Of a stretch of DNA of 64,000 bases, positions 14,176 to 27,655 are shown piece after piece. The position numbers were made by a program, and so were the translations under genes. The notes under the pieces are model-generated. The model ran no database searches and had not been told where the DNA came from. It saw only the letters and a program-made list of their open reading frames with translations. Each line of letters opens with the position of its first letter. Position 1 is the first letter of the stretch. Source of the DNA: Cololabis saira (taxonomy: Eukaryota > Chordata > Actinopteri > Beloniformes > Belonidae); assembly GCF_033807715.1 (NCBI RefSeq), contig NC_084587.1, forward strand, positions 15,729,517-15,793,516, read 5' to 3'.

Positions 14176-17100
14176 GAGTTAACCCTGCGCCAATGGCTGC
14201 AAGACAAGTCCAAAGAAATATTGATCCACCTCCACACTCAGTACAGTTGGAGGGGAGTTATTACCATAACATTCTGTGCCTTTCTCCAAGCACATGCTTG
14301 CTACATCCAAAAAGTTCCCTTTTAAATGAATTAATCCACTGGACTTTAACATTTAAAAAAAATAAAATCTACAAGGTTTGTTTCAGCTCAGTTTCACTGC
14401 TGAAAGTGAAACAGCACAAAAATAGACTGATGTCCAAGCAAAGTCATAGGAATTGTGAGATTGCAATGTTTTTTATTAGTTACATTTTCTTATTTGGCAT
14501 ATTGCTTTGTATAGGCCAGTATTCATCTCAACTGTTTTTTTTTTTAAATTTCAAATCGTAAACACCTTTTTTTCTAAAGTTGAAATAAATTTGACTGCAA
14601 GTGGCCGCCAAGTTGAAAAGTGAAAGAACTTCAGTCAGATTTATGCTGTCAGCCAAACCTTTCATCACTAAAAGTGTATTGTTGCCTCTAAGATGTAGAC
14701 GTTTTACAAATGTTGAACTTTTGTGAAAACGTCACGTTTTTTGCCATGGACCTACGAAGCTGTTACGCATAGTTGGAGTATGACTGCATTTTGATTAATT
14801 TATTTTTTAATCACCTGAAACCAATGAAGCTGAATTTTGTGGTCTTTTGCAGTCAAGTTGGAGGACAGTTCTTTAAATTGTGTTAAGAACTTCAAGTTTT
14901 TCGCTCCTGCAAATTTCTTAACCTCTTAAACACAAAAGGCGCCGTGAGGTGTCATTTATACTGATATAAAGTGTCATTGACAGTGACAAAAGCTGAGGAA
15001 ACTGTTCCCTGAAAATACTCCACTGTCTTTTTCAACTTCTTTTACACTTTCTTTGTAGAAATCAAATACTTAAATCATGATATGCAACCAAAGAATGCAA
15101 AAGTTTATCACAGATTCAGGAGTCTTATTCTGAAAGACTGCTGCTCAAAGTACTAACCTCAGGCCCACATGACTGATACACTCACTTTTCCACACTTCTA
15201 AATAGTTTTTAAATCCACAGCAAAAAAAACCCACAAAAAACCTTGTTTACAAAAGTGACATCACATAACACTGTTCATCTGATCTTTTCTTCTGCTATTC
15301 TCTGTGGAGCGTCACGACACATGAACTGCTTTTTAACTCATGCAAAATAGTTCAGATCTGCAAGTAGATATTACAGCGAAAAATTGATTGGCTTTCCATT
15401 TTAAAAGGTCAGAGTTAATGGAAACAGGTATGTGGTTTGCAAAAGATGATCCTCACAAGCATAGACATGGGAGGTCTGTAAATGTTTGTCTGATTTGAAT
15501 ACAGTCAGACCACCTTCAGTTTGTAATTTCTCCTCTTATCCTTCAAGGCATCAGTCAATAACGGAACTAAACAGATCAAGGAAAACATGTGTCGGGCTCT
15601 ATCTGTATTCAAGAAGAGCATATTTTAGTTCAAAATGGATTATATTGTCCCAGTTTCCAGATTAATAACTAAAAGGAGATGAAAGAAACAACACTATGTC
15701 ATGCTATTTTTGTGTTATCAGACATAACACATGGGACAAAGTTGATAAAGCAGCGTCATTGTTGCTTTATTTGGTGGTTCAGTAGAGCAGCTTCCTCACA
15801 TGTTTAATGTGCCTCCTTTTTATGCATCTTTAGATTATTTCCTGCAACACCCTCATTTGTCCATCCATTAGTCTTTGCTCTCTATTTTCTTCTGCTTCAA
15901 AAGACAGACAGGGCAGTATTAATTAAATGTGCCTTCATGTGCATGACCGGTATAAGGTCTTGAATACAGATGGGTTACAACGAGTGGGCGTAAAAGAAGG
16001 ACAGAAAGACAGGGAAGTGTGATCTGAGGCATGGCTACACCGCAGGCAGGGGATCAAAACAACCCAAAGGCCCACAATTACACATACTGCTTCCTCTGCC
16101 TCTGGGATGCACACGCTCATTTGATCTGATCTTGTATCAGAGCAGAGGCCCCCTTCCTGCTATCTTTGCACCAATCTGGATATTTTACAGTAAGAAAAAG
16201 TCTCAATTTGTCTGTCTGTGTGCGAGTTAGAGACATATTCACACAAGCTTTGGACTGTCCAAGTGTGAACCAAACTGTCCAATTATTTTGATCTGTGCCT
16301 TTTCCTGCAAGATGAGAAAGCAGCTCTTCCTTTTTTGCCTTACAGCACACCACCTGGGTACACATGCACACATTTGCACATGCACGAAAGCTTCATAATG
16401 GCTTTAGTCTGGGTTGCCGGCAATGGTTGGCCCTAATTGCCTGAGAGGATGGGAGAAGGGAGAGAATATGAACACTCCAAAATGTAACCACATTTGTTGA
16501 GTGCTGCATTTTTAAGCAACTCCAGAGCAGTACAAAGTGGATCATGATGATAAAGGTAGTCTTGGAGAAAAACAATAGGCTTTGGGTCCCATGTAGTCTA
16601 ATGTAGCTCTTTATTATGTAAAAAAAAAAAAAAAAAAACACACAAAGATGTAGAGAACGTGAGAGCAGATATTATACCATTGAAGTTTCGGAGTCCAGTG
16701 GCTGTCCATAGTTGTGTTTAAGTCTGACATTGACGTTCCTGCAGGTCAAAGAGAAGGTTATGAATCGATGTGCGATTACAGGAACCTCAATAAATCAGGC
16801 TCCGCTCTCCTTCACCACAGATAAAACAATGACAGATAGAATCCATCAAAAAATGCCCAGCATGAAAGTCGGGCTGTTACCCTTCCACACTGAAGTCAAT
16901 GTTCATCGTTGATTTGTTAAATTGCAGCCATTCAAAATGTGATGTTTTGCAGTAACAAATACCTACTAAGAGGAAAAAAAAAGAAACTAAGAAATGGACA
17001 AGTTCATATATTTTGTGGTAGTAGTTCATTATTATCAGTACTCGAGTTGTAAAAAAAAAATCAGGGGGGGGGATGGTGGATTTTATCATATGGGGACAGA

Positions 17101-17308
17101 TAATTTGTGCTGATTACAAATAATAGCAGTGACCAAGACACCTGCAGCAATACTGCAGGAATGACATAGCAGCAGTTAAATGCAGCCTTCTGTAAGCTTT
17201 AAATATCCACTGGGCTTACATCAAATACATCAAAACACAACAATAAAAAACAGTTTTCTGAACTTATCAATATGATTCTGTCCTTCACAGGGTAAGTAAA
17301 ATGGATCA
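14176..17308. other. Intergenic DNA without a recognised gene
   Basis: AT-rich sequence of ordinary appearance. Only simple features are seen: an A17 run at 16621-16638 and a short G run near 17065. No repeat ends, coding frame or RNA gene could be supported. Confidence 0.45.
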
Positions 17309-17615
17309 CTGCAAAAACTCAAAATCTTAACAAGAATATTTGTCTTATTTCTAGTTAAAATGTCTCATTTTAGTAAAAAAATCTCATTACACTCAAAACA
17401 AGACTCATCGCTGGAAAAGACAACAATTTTCACCTGTTTCAAGTAGATTTTCACTTGAAATAAGTAGAAAAATCTGCCAGTGGAAACGTGGAATTTTTTT
17501 GCTTGTAATAATAAGATAAATCTTGTCCCACTGGCAGATTTTCCTACTTATTTCAAGTGAAAATTTACTTGAAATAGGTGAAAATTGTCAAATAAGTTAT
17601 TTTTCTGGTGATGAC
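17309..17615. mobile_element. Foldback MITE, right arm shortened
   Basis: The left arm begins cactgcaaaaactcaaaatc and carries cacctgtttcaagtagattt. After a central loop near 17495-17525, the complementary arm repeats aaatctgccagtgg as ccactggcagattt and tttcacttgaaataagtag as its reverse complement. The right arm stops after ctggtgatgac, so the terminal repeat at that side is missing. No coding capacity. Confidence 0.75.
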
Positions 17616-17946
17616 TCTAAATGTTGAAATAGCAGTAAAACCACATTCATTGATGAAATGACATAAGGGATGGAAAGGGGGGATGGCAGTTTTACAGGGG
17701 GGATGATTTTTACTGTTTTTATTTCAGGAGGGATGCCATCCCCCCTCATCCCCCTCAACTCCAGTACTGATTATTATATACAAAATGAAATAACTCTTGC
17801 AAACTTACAATATGGGGTTTTTGTTCAAGTTGGCCAGCTTCTCAGTTCCATTTTGTTAGTTCCATTGTACTACACCTATTCACACAAACGTAACTATGAC
17901 ACTTTATAGAGAAAGTTAAAAAAAAAGTCCAAAACAGTCTTAAGTA

Positions 17947-18306
17947 TGTCACAGTCTGCTCATCACCTGTCTCTGCTCCACTCTACCTGTTAGCCCCGCC
18001 TCCTCATCAGGCCAACTCTCCACACATGTGACAGGCCTGGCTGCATTCTAGCCTGTCCTGTCTCTGCTTCAGTGCAACATTGTTCTTCTGTTATGCCTGA
18101 CTTTCCAGTGTTTTTCCCCGGACCGATCATCTGTTGCCGACCTCGCTAGGCTCACTCCTCTGATCTCGCAGAAGATCACCGTGAGCCAAGACTTTTCATT
18201 CTGCCACTGAATAAACCGTTAAAGACGGCAGTGAATAATAAAGGTCATTACTGACTGATATCCCATCTGCCTGCGTTGCATTTGGGTCCTCACCATAGCC
18301 GTGACA
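17947..18306. mobile_element. Solo LTR of an LTR retrotransposon
   Basis: This 360-bp unit begins TGTCAC and ends GTGACA, the short inverted repeat of an LTR, and is flanked by the perfect 5-bp duplication AAGTA (17942-17946 and 18307-18311). An aataaa-like signal (ctgaataaacc, about 18208) and a run of aataataaag follow the expected R-region position. No internal domain, primer-binding site or second LTR is present, so it is the product of LTR-LTR recombination. The family is probably Gypsy-like, judging from the tgggtcctc-type 3' end. Confidence 0.85.
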
Positions 18307-18311
18307 AAGTA

Positions 18312-20228
18312 GAGTCGGATTCAGTCGCATTATATTCCAATTCTGTCCAGTTTATTATCATCCATTTATTCATTACAGTTGAGTTCTTATGGTGCCAAAC
18401 CCATCAGGGACAGCATATGAATCATTAGGTTTTGAGAAATTCTTTACAAAATACATTTCCAGTCTCAAATCATTTTTTCCTGTATTAGAAACATGATACA
18501 CAGAATATAATAGAATAGGATAGATAGATAGTCTTGTCTTTGTACATTGTTATATAACGACAGCATTCCTTTACATAGCAGCACATAAAATAGCACTTGT
18601 ATAGTGTTTGAATAACTGTAAGAGGAGTAACATATACAGTAGGATGTATATAAAAACCTACATGGGTTGCAAGTAATGAACATGAAATGGCTATTAAAAT
18701 ATAAGGTGCATATGAGTGTAAATAAATTATATTATATTATATAATGATAGTAATATTCAGCTGACATTCAGAGAACCATGATTCTGATTTGTGCCTCCTA
18801 ACTGACTTAAGCTGTTTAATATTCACAGTCTTTCCACCTTATTCATGGACTTCAGAGTCCGGAGGGAGACATTTGGCTCTTTAGCCCCTAAAAGCTCCAG
18901 TGTATTCACCAGAAAGCTGCTCACTTTTCTTGCCATTTGGTGCACGGTGGATCAATAACAGAAAGAAGCATTCTGTTGATGGGTAGAATGTGGCAAAGTG
19001 GTCAAAAATGTGAAACATAATAAAAAAATTGTGAAATTCAAGGAATTTTAATTAAAGAAAAATTAAAGGAATGGTTGATATGGGAATCGGAATAAAAGAT
19101 GAATCGATTATGTTTTATTGAACAGCAGTGCAGAATTATGCAAAACACATAGTCAACAGATAAAATAAATTTATGAGCAACGGTGTGGCGGCCCTTTACT
19201 GATGTACTAACCGGATAAATGGTACAAAATATTGGACTGATGAATTTGCAAACCTGTGAAAACACTCACTTGTGCAACCTTCCTGGTTGGGAAGGCGAGA
19301 GAACCCGATTGAAAGTCTGAGTGGACATTTGAACTGTGGGGGTGTGAGGTCATAACAGAGATGGGATTATGTGTGTGGGATCATAGGGGCGTTTGGGGCT
19401 ATTGAGGATATTTAGGGCTTTTGTGTTGTTGTAGAACTGTCTTTATATACAATAATTGTCTTTTGATAGAAGTGTTTTGTAGTAAGATGTTAAATGGATG
19501 TGATGAATTTTAAACAGAATATGTATTTTGAATAGTTAATTGATTTTAGGAGTAATGTGCAATGGACTAGTCCAGTGAGTTAAATACCTGGCCAGATTTG
19601 GGTTTGAGAGAGATTTTTTTTTCTGTCAATACAGGAACAATGGAATGCAGGAATTGAGGGTTATGAATTCAGTTAAATTAGTGTAATATGTTAAGTTAGT
19701 GATTGATTAGATTTGGAGTTGTTTTTTTCTTTTCTTGTGTGTTTTTTTTCTTTTTCTCCTGGCTGGCAATTCTTGCGGCTAAGAACCATGAGATAATAAA
19801 GTTATCTTGCCTTTTAAAAAACTAACACTGCCTCCAGTTTATAATGTTCGACTAGCTTGGACACAAACCTGCTGGTTCTCTAGTCAGAGTTTCCCAGGAA
19901 AAAAAATCCACATTTACATAAATAACCAATCTGCCTGCAGAATGGATTGTACGTGTGTTTGTGTGTGTACACAGGACTGTGTCGACTTGTTTGACGCTGT
20001 TAAAATCGCTGATGCATGAAGTTTGCAGCTGCACACAATAGGAGATGATATACATCCTGAATAATTGATAGAAATGAAAACGTTATGTTTTTCTCTCAGC
20101 TCTCCGTCTCTAAAAGCATCTCTTTCCCTCCGTCTTCCCTTCTCTCTTGCCCTCAGCCCTTTGGCAGTTTAATAGCACGTTAATGACAGACAGCAGTCTC
20201 TTTGATTGAGTTTACAAGCGTAAACATG

Positions 20229-20266
<38 letters not shown>

Positions 20267-21965
20267 AGTGGTCTGGTGGGAAGGTGTGTGTCTGCACCGA
20301 TGCACTGGAGTTTCTGTGCAGGGCAGGTGGCAGGTGTGGAGGATTGCAAAGTACCTGAGCGTGCTTTCCATTTCAACACTCTCGCCTTTTTCACTCCTCC
20401 TTCTTGCACTCACCAATGCTCCATAGCTCTTTTTCCAATTTCCCTCCTGCCATTTATTCTCCTCTTTTTTTTTTGTCCATCTCCGGAAACCTCATTTGTC
20501 TCTGTGTTATTTCCCTTTTTTCGTTCCCCCTCCATGTGCTGCTGTGCTTCTCTTTTCCTGTTCAGTCTCTTCCTAAATGGGCAGAGTGTTGAGTGGAGGA
20601 CAGGAAGTGCAAAACACAGGGGACTTAGGGATGGAAAGATAGAAGGAGAGAGAGCATTTATGGTCAAATGAAGAGCAGGCCTTAATAATTTACTCTGCCC
20701 TGCAGCCATGAGCCAATCAGAACCCATCGCTCCCACAGAAAAGAGAGAAGCCGAGTTACCAGCAGTGAAACCAACAGAGAGAAGCTGCTGTATTAGAGCC
20801 GACTGTCCCTTGATCATGTGATGAATTGGGGGCGATAAATGGTCTAAAAAGCACTGAGACATTCACCATTATAGTCAAGAAAACAAGACACCCACTGAAG
20901 ATGTCACAATATCATATTGTCATTGCAGTTTGATTTATTTATTATTTTCCTGATTAGATGTAAGAGCTTTCTGACTAAAGTGCAATATTCATGAGCAGAA
21001 TGATAGAATCTGACTTGGAACTCAGATGTTTCAATCTGCTTGTAAATCTTGTTTAAAAAGTTACTTATACAGTGCCCTGTAGAAGTCTACGCACTTAAAA
21101 TGAAAGATATTTTAGAAGCTGTAGGCCAAGCTGTAAACACGGTGACGGCATTTTATTATCACAGTACCAAATGATTCATGTTTTACTGAATATCAGATGT
21201 CAACAACCACTGGAGCAAAATTATCATCACTTAGCACATGCCCAATTATTATCTATTTCCCTTTCAGGAAAAACCTTTGGATGAGGTGAGTAGTGATCTC
21301 AATCTGTCAGTCATTGTAGGAGTGCTCGTATTATGCTGACTTACACATGCACAATGTTATTTTGGTTTTAGTTTACTTGAATATATTTGCATGCTCTGAT
21401 GTCTTATAAAAATATACGTTCTTTTTCTCATACTGTGCATTGCTGCAGCATTTTTGTCTAAAGCACCCAGCAGGTGTTCAGCAGATCGGTTCAAACTCGG
21501 GTGAGGAAGTTGATTATTCTTTGTTTAATCTGTGAGTTCACGCCAGCATGAAGCAAATACAGTAGTTCAAATATGAAAAGCCTGGACTACAAAGGCATTT
21601 CTGCATAATCAGAAGCAGTTTAGTCTGCCAGATATTTCACTTGCATAAAAATACATCAATAAAGGCAAAGGGAATTGTACAAGATGCATCTTGCGTGTTC
21701 TTTATTATACAAAATGAGTCCTAGTGCTGCTTTAGGATGCTGGGATCTGTCAGCCATCATCATTTTGTCATCTTGGGCTCATGTGTCTCTCCATCTCTCT
21801 CTGCAAAGTTGTTTTTAAACCTGGATCACAAATGGAGCCAAACTGTCTAGAGTGAAAAAGTGGAAAGATTTACATATAGATGCCATGAAATATATTAAAC
21901 TAGATCTATTTAGATATATGTTATTATATCATTTAGAGATATATATTCAGATAAAACTGAAGTTG
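18312..21965. other. Intergenic DNA without a recognised gene
   Basis: AT-rich sequence with a GATA-type tract near 18518-18530, a (CA)n tract at 20233-20262 and pyrimidine-rich runs around 20440-20560. The open frames around 20212-20862 arise from CA and TC simple sequence. No domain or repeat ends were recognised. Confidence 0.45.
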
Positions 21966-23032
21966 TTGTATTTGTACCTGAGCGCCCCAGGAACACTTTG
22001 TTTTGTTACAGTATGTAGTTACTCTAGATGGCATTACCTTGCCTAGTACTACAGTTAGGAACCTGTGAGTTATTTTTGACCAGAATCAGTCTTTCAATCC
22101 GCATATTAAAACAGGTTTCTATGACTGCCTTTTTTACGCCTTTGTGATATTGTTATGATTAGGAACCCCAGACTGAGACAGAAAACTGATCCATGCATTT
22201 TCTTTACTTCAAAATTGGACTATTGTAATTCTTAATTATTGGGTCGTCGCAAAAATTCTCTAAAAAACCTCCAACTCATCCAAAATGCTGCAGCCATGAT
22301 TCTGACGAGAACTAGGAGAGTTCATATTCCCCCAGTTTTATCCTCTCTTCATTGGCTACCTGTAAAATCCAGAATAGAATTTAAAAGGATTCTCCTCACA
22401 TATAAAACTCTTCATGACCAAGGTCAATCACATCTTAAATGGTTCCATATTTTCCGAGGAGAGCTTTGCTCTCAGACTTCAGGCAGAGTTTCTAAAAGTA
22501 GAATGGGAGGTCGATCCTCTCTCCTCTGGAAGCATCAACTTCTTTTTTGATAAGGCTTATAGATAGGGATGGCTCAGATAAGCTGAAACATGCCTTGCTG
22601 CTATAGGCTGAGACTGCTGGGGGAACTCCCATGATGCACCTCTCCTCACTCTGTTCTCTTCTAGTCCAACTCTATCGATGACATAATTGCCATCTTCCCT
22701 GTCCATTCAACCTCCAACCGGTCGAGGCAGATGAACCTCCTTCCTGGGTCTGGTTCTGTCAGAGGTTTCTTCCCGTTAAAGGGGAGTTTTTCCTTTCCAC
22801 AGTCGCCTGGTGCTTGCTCAGGTTGGGGGATTGTTTCAAAGGAACGTTTTGATGCAATCTGTTGGTTTCCTAAGTGAAGCAATAATTATAATTGTTATTT
22901 TTTTGGCTTTGTATGAATTGGACTACAGTATTGTGGACTATTAATTAGAACTGTATTGTTGAAGTGCCTTGAGATGACATTTGGCATGAACTGGCACTAT
23001 ATAAATCAAACTGAATTGAATTGAATTGAATA
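21966..23032 (+). mobile_element. 5'-truncated L2/Rex-type LINE with reverse transcriptase C-terminal relic
   Basis: Between about 22205 and 22440 one frame reads SKLDYCNS and, after shifts, LKNLQLIQNAAAMILTRT and VLSSLHWLPVKSRIEFKRIL, the conserved C-terminal end of L2/Rex1-type reverse transcriptases. Stops and shifts make it non-functional. The 3' region (cctggtctggttctgtcag-like, caggcgactgtgg on the other strand) ends in a TTGAA pentanucleotide tail at about 23011-23031. It is the sense copy of the family also at 11210 and 27317. Confidence 0.8.
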
Positions 23033-26000
23033 TGCAAGCTCCTGATGGTGTTTAATACCAGACAACTGACAACCTGGCAACAAGGTAACCTTTAGTTTAT
23101 CTCACTGCAGACCGAGATAATACACCTGTTAGCATATATCATCAATCAAGTGCACCCCTGCAGATATGCTACACTATTTTTTTGATCGTGACGGATCCTG
23201 GTGGGAAATAAATCCTCTGATGGTGTGCAAGAAGCATTCTTAGTTCTCAGAGTAGTGAGTAAACAATCCTCCAGGTTATTGGATTGGTCAGCCTGAGGAA
23301 GGTCACCTTACCTCCCCTCCCTGCAAAAAATCATTGATCCATAAACCTATGAGACTACAGAGAGGGGAGGAGGATGGACAGAACAGGAAATTGAATAAGA
23401 AAAGTGAAAGGAGGGAAACAAAAGGTAATCGATGATTATAATAATGGAAGATGAACACAATGTGCCATTTTTGGTTCCTTCGTTGAATGAATGTTAGCCT
23501 AATTTGAAAGTAGTCATTACTAATAATCTCAAAGTAGTTAATCAGTCAGCTGACACCTGATCAATTCTGGATCAATTTCTTTCTTATTGTGATGGGCTGA
23601 ACATGATGCTTTTCTTTCTGTGCATTCTTTTGAAAAAAATAACGGACAGAGACGGAGGAGAAGAGATGTAATAAGTGTGATGGGGATATGCATGCTTTCA
23701 GCAACACAGCTGCTTTTAGATTTATTCCACCTGTGTGGGGTGTGGAGTGTGGGGACGTTTTTCACAACTTAACATAAAAATGCGCCATTAAATTCAAAAC
23801 ACAGTTTCTAAAAAGGCTGTCAGATGATCGACCTTCAAAATAATACACATAAAATAAATGAAATCAGATCTTTCAAAGTTCACTAAATGATAAGACAATG
23901 TACATAACTCAAATTTTACTAATTTCAATAAAATTTTAGTTTCCATATTCAATTTCAGATGAAGGTGGGTATGTGCATTGTTCACATGAAAGAAGAAATT
24001 GCTCTACACTTTTTGAATAAGTGAGTTAAGTCATCATCACTAAAACATATCAAGCCCTCAATGATGTGGAAAATAAATGATATCTTCTTTAGTTTCTGCA
24101 AAGTTAAAAAAAAAAAAATCACATGATCATTACCAGCTTTTAAAATGACCTAATAACCTTAGCTGAATAGCAGCATGTGACGTATGACTCATGTCTTTAT
24201 TTATTTAACAAAAATAAAGCCAAAATGCAGAAGTGTACCATGTGTTTTCCTACCTCATCCATAAGAATGAATAGGATATATAACAGCTGGAAAATAATGA
24301 TCTCATTCTTTTGATTAACTGATCATCGGGAAGTATGACCAACTCTATAAAAAGTAAAGTACTGGCTGGTTTTTGGTCTGGACCACTCAGATATGTGCCA
24401 AAAGAATGCCAAGAGGGGGAAAACATCATCAATTATCATACAGAAGGAACTGTTTTGGCCCATCAATCTGGACAAGTCTCTGGTTTCACTGCGATTTCTG
24501 AACATTTCGGATTTATCATCCTAAGGTAAAAAAGGTTGTGGTAAAATGTATCATAAATTTGAATATTTTAAATGGCAAAACAAGTATGACCTGTTTGGAA
24601 AGAGAGCCATGAGAATATCCTCTTCTCTCTGCAAAGGACGTTGGAGAATTAGCCTAGATTTGCAGTGTTACATTTGAACAAAGCACAAGATTTCTGGAAT
24701 AAAGTAGAGAAGTTTTGCCATAAAGTGCTGCCGTGTTTGGTGACTCAGGCTCAGCATATCAGCACAAACTCTTCATAATTTGCTAAGGCTCTTCTGCCGA
24801 TTCAAAAGCTAAAACTTGTTTGAAAGCAGACCATTCAACAGGACAATAAGCCCAAATAAAAACTCAATGAATGACTGAGAGAAGAAAAGGATAAGGGTAT
24901 TGAATTGGTCTAGTAACAGTTCAGAACTTGACCGGACTCAAATACTGAGACTTAAGTTATTCCTAAAGTTGGTTCAAAAACCTTTTCAATGATGTGATGA
25001 AACTTAGTTGTTGTTTGTTTTTATTTTGTATGGCTTCTGAAATGCTTTTTGATATCTTAGTACAGTGTAACATGTTGTGTATTATTTGTTGTCCGAGGCT
25101 GTATTTATCTAATTATACTCACTTTTTTCCCCACATCTTTCACAAGCAAGCCAAATAGCATCAGTGTTAGTTCCTGATACAGACTGACAATGCTCGTCAC
25201 ATCTTGCAAAAAGCTGCACAAATCTTACAGCTATATTTAAAAACAATGCCTTCTGTCATCTTTTAAGAACGTTAAGCACCTATAGGAGGATGTCTGCAGT
25301 CTCAGAAAAAAAAACCTAAAAAAAACCCTACACCTGTTCTGTCTTGACCAAACTTTACTTCAACCTGGTCTTCATTTCTATTCCAGAGATACCAGTAAGC
25401 TATAATTAGATAAGGATCATTATGGAACCTGAGCACATCCAGACACTTAATGGCTTATTATGAGTCACTGCTGTCAGTATATGTTTCTCAACTGCAGTCA
25501 GATTGTTGCTGCATAAGTCCAGCAATTAGTTACTCACACTCACCTCCCACATCGATGACATAACAACCAGGTAACCCAGAGGGAAAGGTTTGCTTATTAA
25601 CAATATTTCTATAGAGTGCTATTGCATTTAAATTCCTTTCACTTGTGAAAATGTCCATAGATAAAAAAAAAAGTCAATACATTTGAGATTTTTTCACAAA
25701 GCTTGTGATTAATTTAGATGAAAGGGCTAAATCAGCAAAAACAAAAAGGCGGAGAAATTACTGAGTAGAACAAAGCTGAGTTCAGAGAATTGGCAGATGG
25801 AGAAGAAAGAAACAAAAAAAATCAATTCACAGACAGAAAAACCCCCCAAACAAACAAATGGGAAAAAAAAACCCAAAGAAATGGAAAAGTAGTCAGGACT
25901 ATTATTTAGACCGGAATATATTTCAGACTGCTGCCATACTAATCTGCTTTTGATATGATCAAAGAAGAGATTCACGAGGCAGAACAGAACTCTTTCCAGA

Positions 26001-27316
26001 TGGAGCCTTCTTTTTAAAGCTCTTAAATAATGCTGCTAATCCAAATAGAATGAGCAAGACTAAAAAAGAATCAGTGAAATTAGTAAATGTGGTCAAATGT
26101 ATATAGATCTGTTCTGATAAGCAAAGTACTCACCTGCATCCAGGCAGGCAGCTGTTTGAGACTGTGGGTTCTTCCGTGTAGTGTTTCTGCATGCTCTGTA
26201 AAGTAATAATTGAGAGTGCTGTGTTCGAAATACTTCAGCACTGAGTTGATCCGCCTTAAAGGTCAAAGATCCATAAGCAGCTGGAGGAAACAGGTGTTTA
26301 TCATAAAGCGTGTCTATATGCACAGAGGCAGACTTCACTTGGAGAAAGACAGGAGACACTTCCCCAAAGCAGAAATTGAAGGTACCGTTTCTGATGTGCT
26401 TTCGTCAAAATGATAACCACTGCATGATGAGTTTAATGTATTAATTTAACATCATAGCCTCAAAAAATGCACCCTCCACTGTGCCTTTTCTTCCTTTATT
26501 GAATTTTTCTGTTTATCAGCTATTTTTATGCCTGTAAAGTTCATATTAATATTGTTAAAGTATTCCTTTGAGGGTGGTAATAAGAATGTCTTTTTCAACC
26601 ATAAACGGGGAGTCAGGGTCTAATCTCGCGATTAAACCTCTTCTTCTCTTCGCATGACTGATAACTGGCATTAGATCCATCATATTAGATAATCATCCTT
26701 TAACTTTCCACTGGGTTGGCAGGTAATCAGTGGTCCCATTGTGAGGCACTAAGTTTGGCAAGATTTTGAAATAAGAGCCACAAAATTAGCTGAACTGCCA
26801 GGAAACTGGGTAATGAATTTGGAGCTGATTACTAACTAATGACCAATTTATTTTAAAATAAACTGACTTTTAATGAGTAAAAAACAACAACAAAACAATC
26901 AGAAGCTAATAGCTGTTAAATAAAATTTGATCAGGAGTTCATTATTAGGTAGGAGCTCATTATTAGTCACTGACTGAGACCTCACTCCTTTGAAAGCTAT
27001 ATTTTTGTGGCTGTGAAAGTGTTATCAAACATCATTCCGTCAACTTTATTCACTAGTTACTATAATGAACACACACTGCATGCAAGATGTCCTCATATTG
27101 ACAATTACTGCTGCGTACAGTGGATCTGGGGTATGTGGGCAGCATAAACATAATGGCACAAAAGCTGGAGAGGAAAAAGCTTTAAAGTTCGTTCATCAGT
27201 TACTCATAACTAGAAGGGCAGGAGCACAACAAGTAACCAGTTCTGTTAGCACAATTAATGCCAGCACTGTAGATGCTGTTCAGATTCTGATCTTGTACAT
27301 TCTTCAGTTTTATTGT
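23033..27316. other. Intergenic DNA without a recognised gene
   Basis: AT-rich DNA. Small open frames (for example 25727-25975 and 26093-26359 on the minus strand) carry no recognisable domain and have no splice context that would make them exons. No repeat termini were identified. Confidence 0.4.
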
Positions 27317-27655
27317 CAATTCAATTCAATTCAATTCAATTTAATTCAATTCAATTCAATTCAGATTTATTTATACAGCGCCAAATCATGACAAATCGCA
27401 TTTCAAAGCATTTCAACAAAAAAGTTCAACTTGTTCCAAATTAGTCCAAATAATATAAAGCCAATAAAATCAGCATAATAATAAAAGCTTCACTAAGAAA
27501 TCAACGGCTTGCATCAAAACTTCTCTGATAAATTCATCATCCTGAGATTGTGAAAAGGAAAAAAAAAAGGAAGAAACCTCTGACAGAACCAGACTGGGAA
27601 AGGGTGGCCTCTACCTCGACTGGTTGGGAGAGAGAGGACAGGAGAGAGGAGGATT
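27317..27655 (-). mobile_element. 3' end of the same L2/Rex-type LINE, antisense
   Basis: It begins with eight or nine TTCAA units (27317-27362, the complement of the TTGAA tail) and continues tttatttatacagcgccaaa, cttcactaag, and ctctgacagaaccagactg to about 27655. Order and spacing match the copies at 11210-12385 and 22650-23032. It is heavily 5'-truncated, with no reverse transcriptase left. Confidence 0.8.

Noticed and set aside
20180..20862. Several overlapping frames on both strands
   Set aside because: They arise from CA and TC/GA simple sequence and have no homology.
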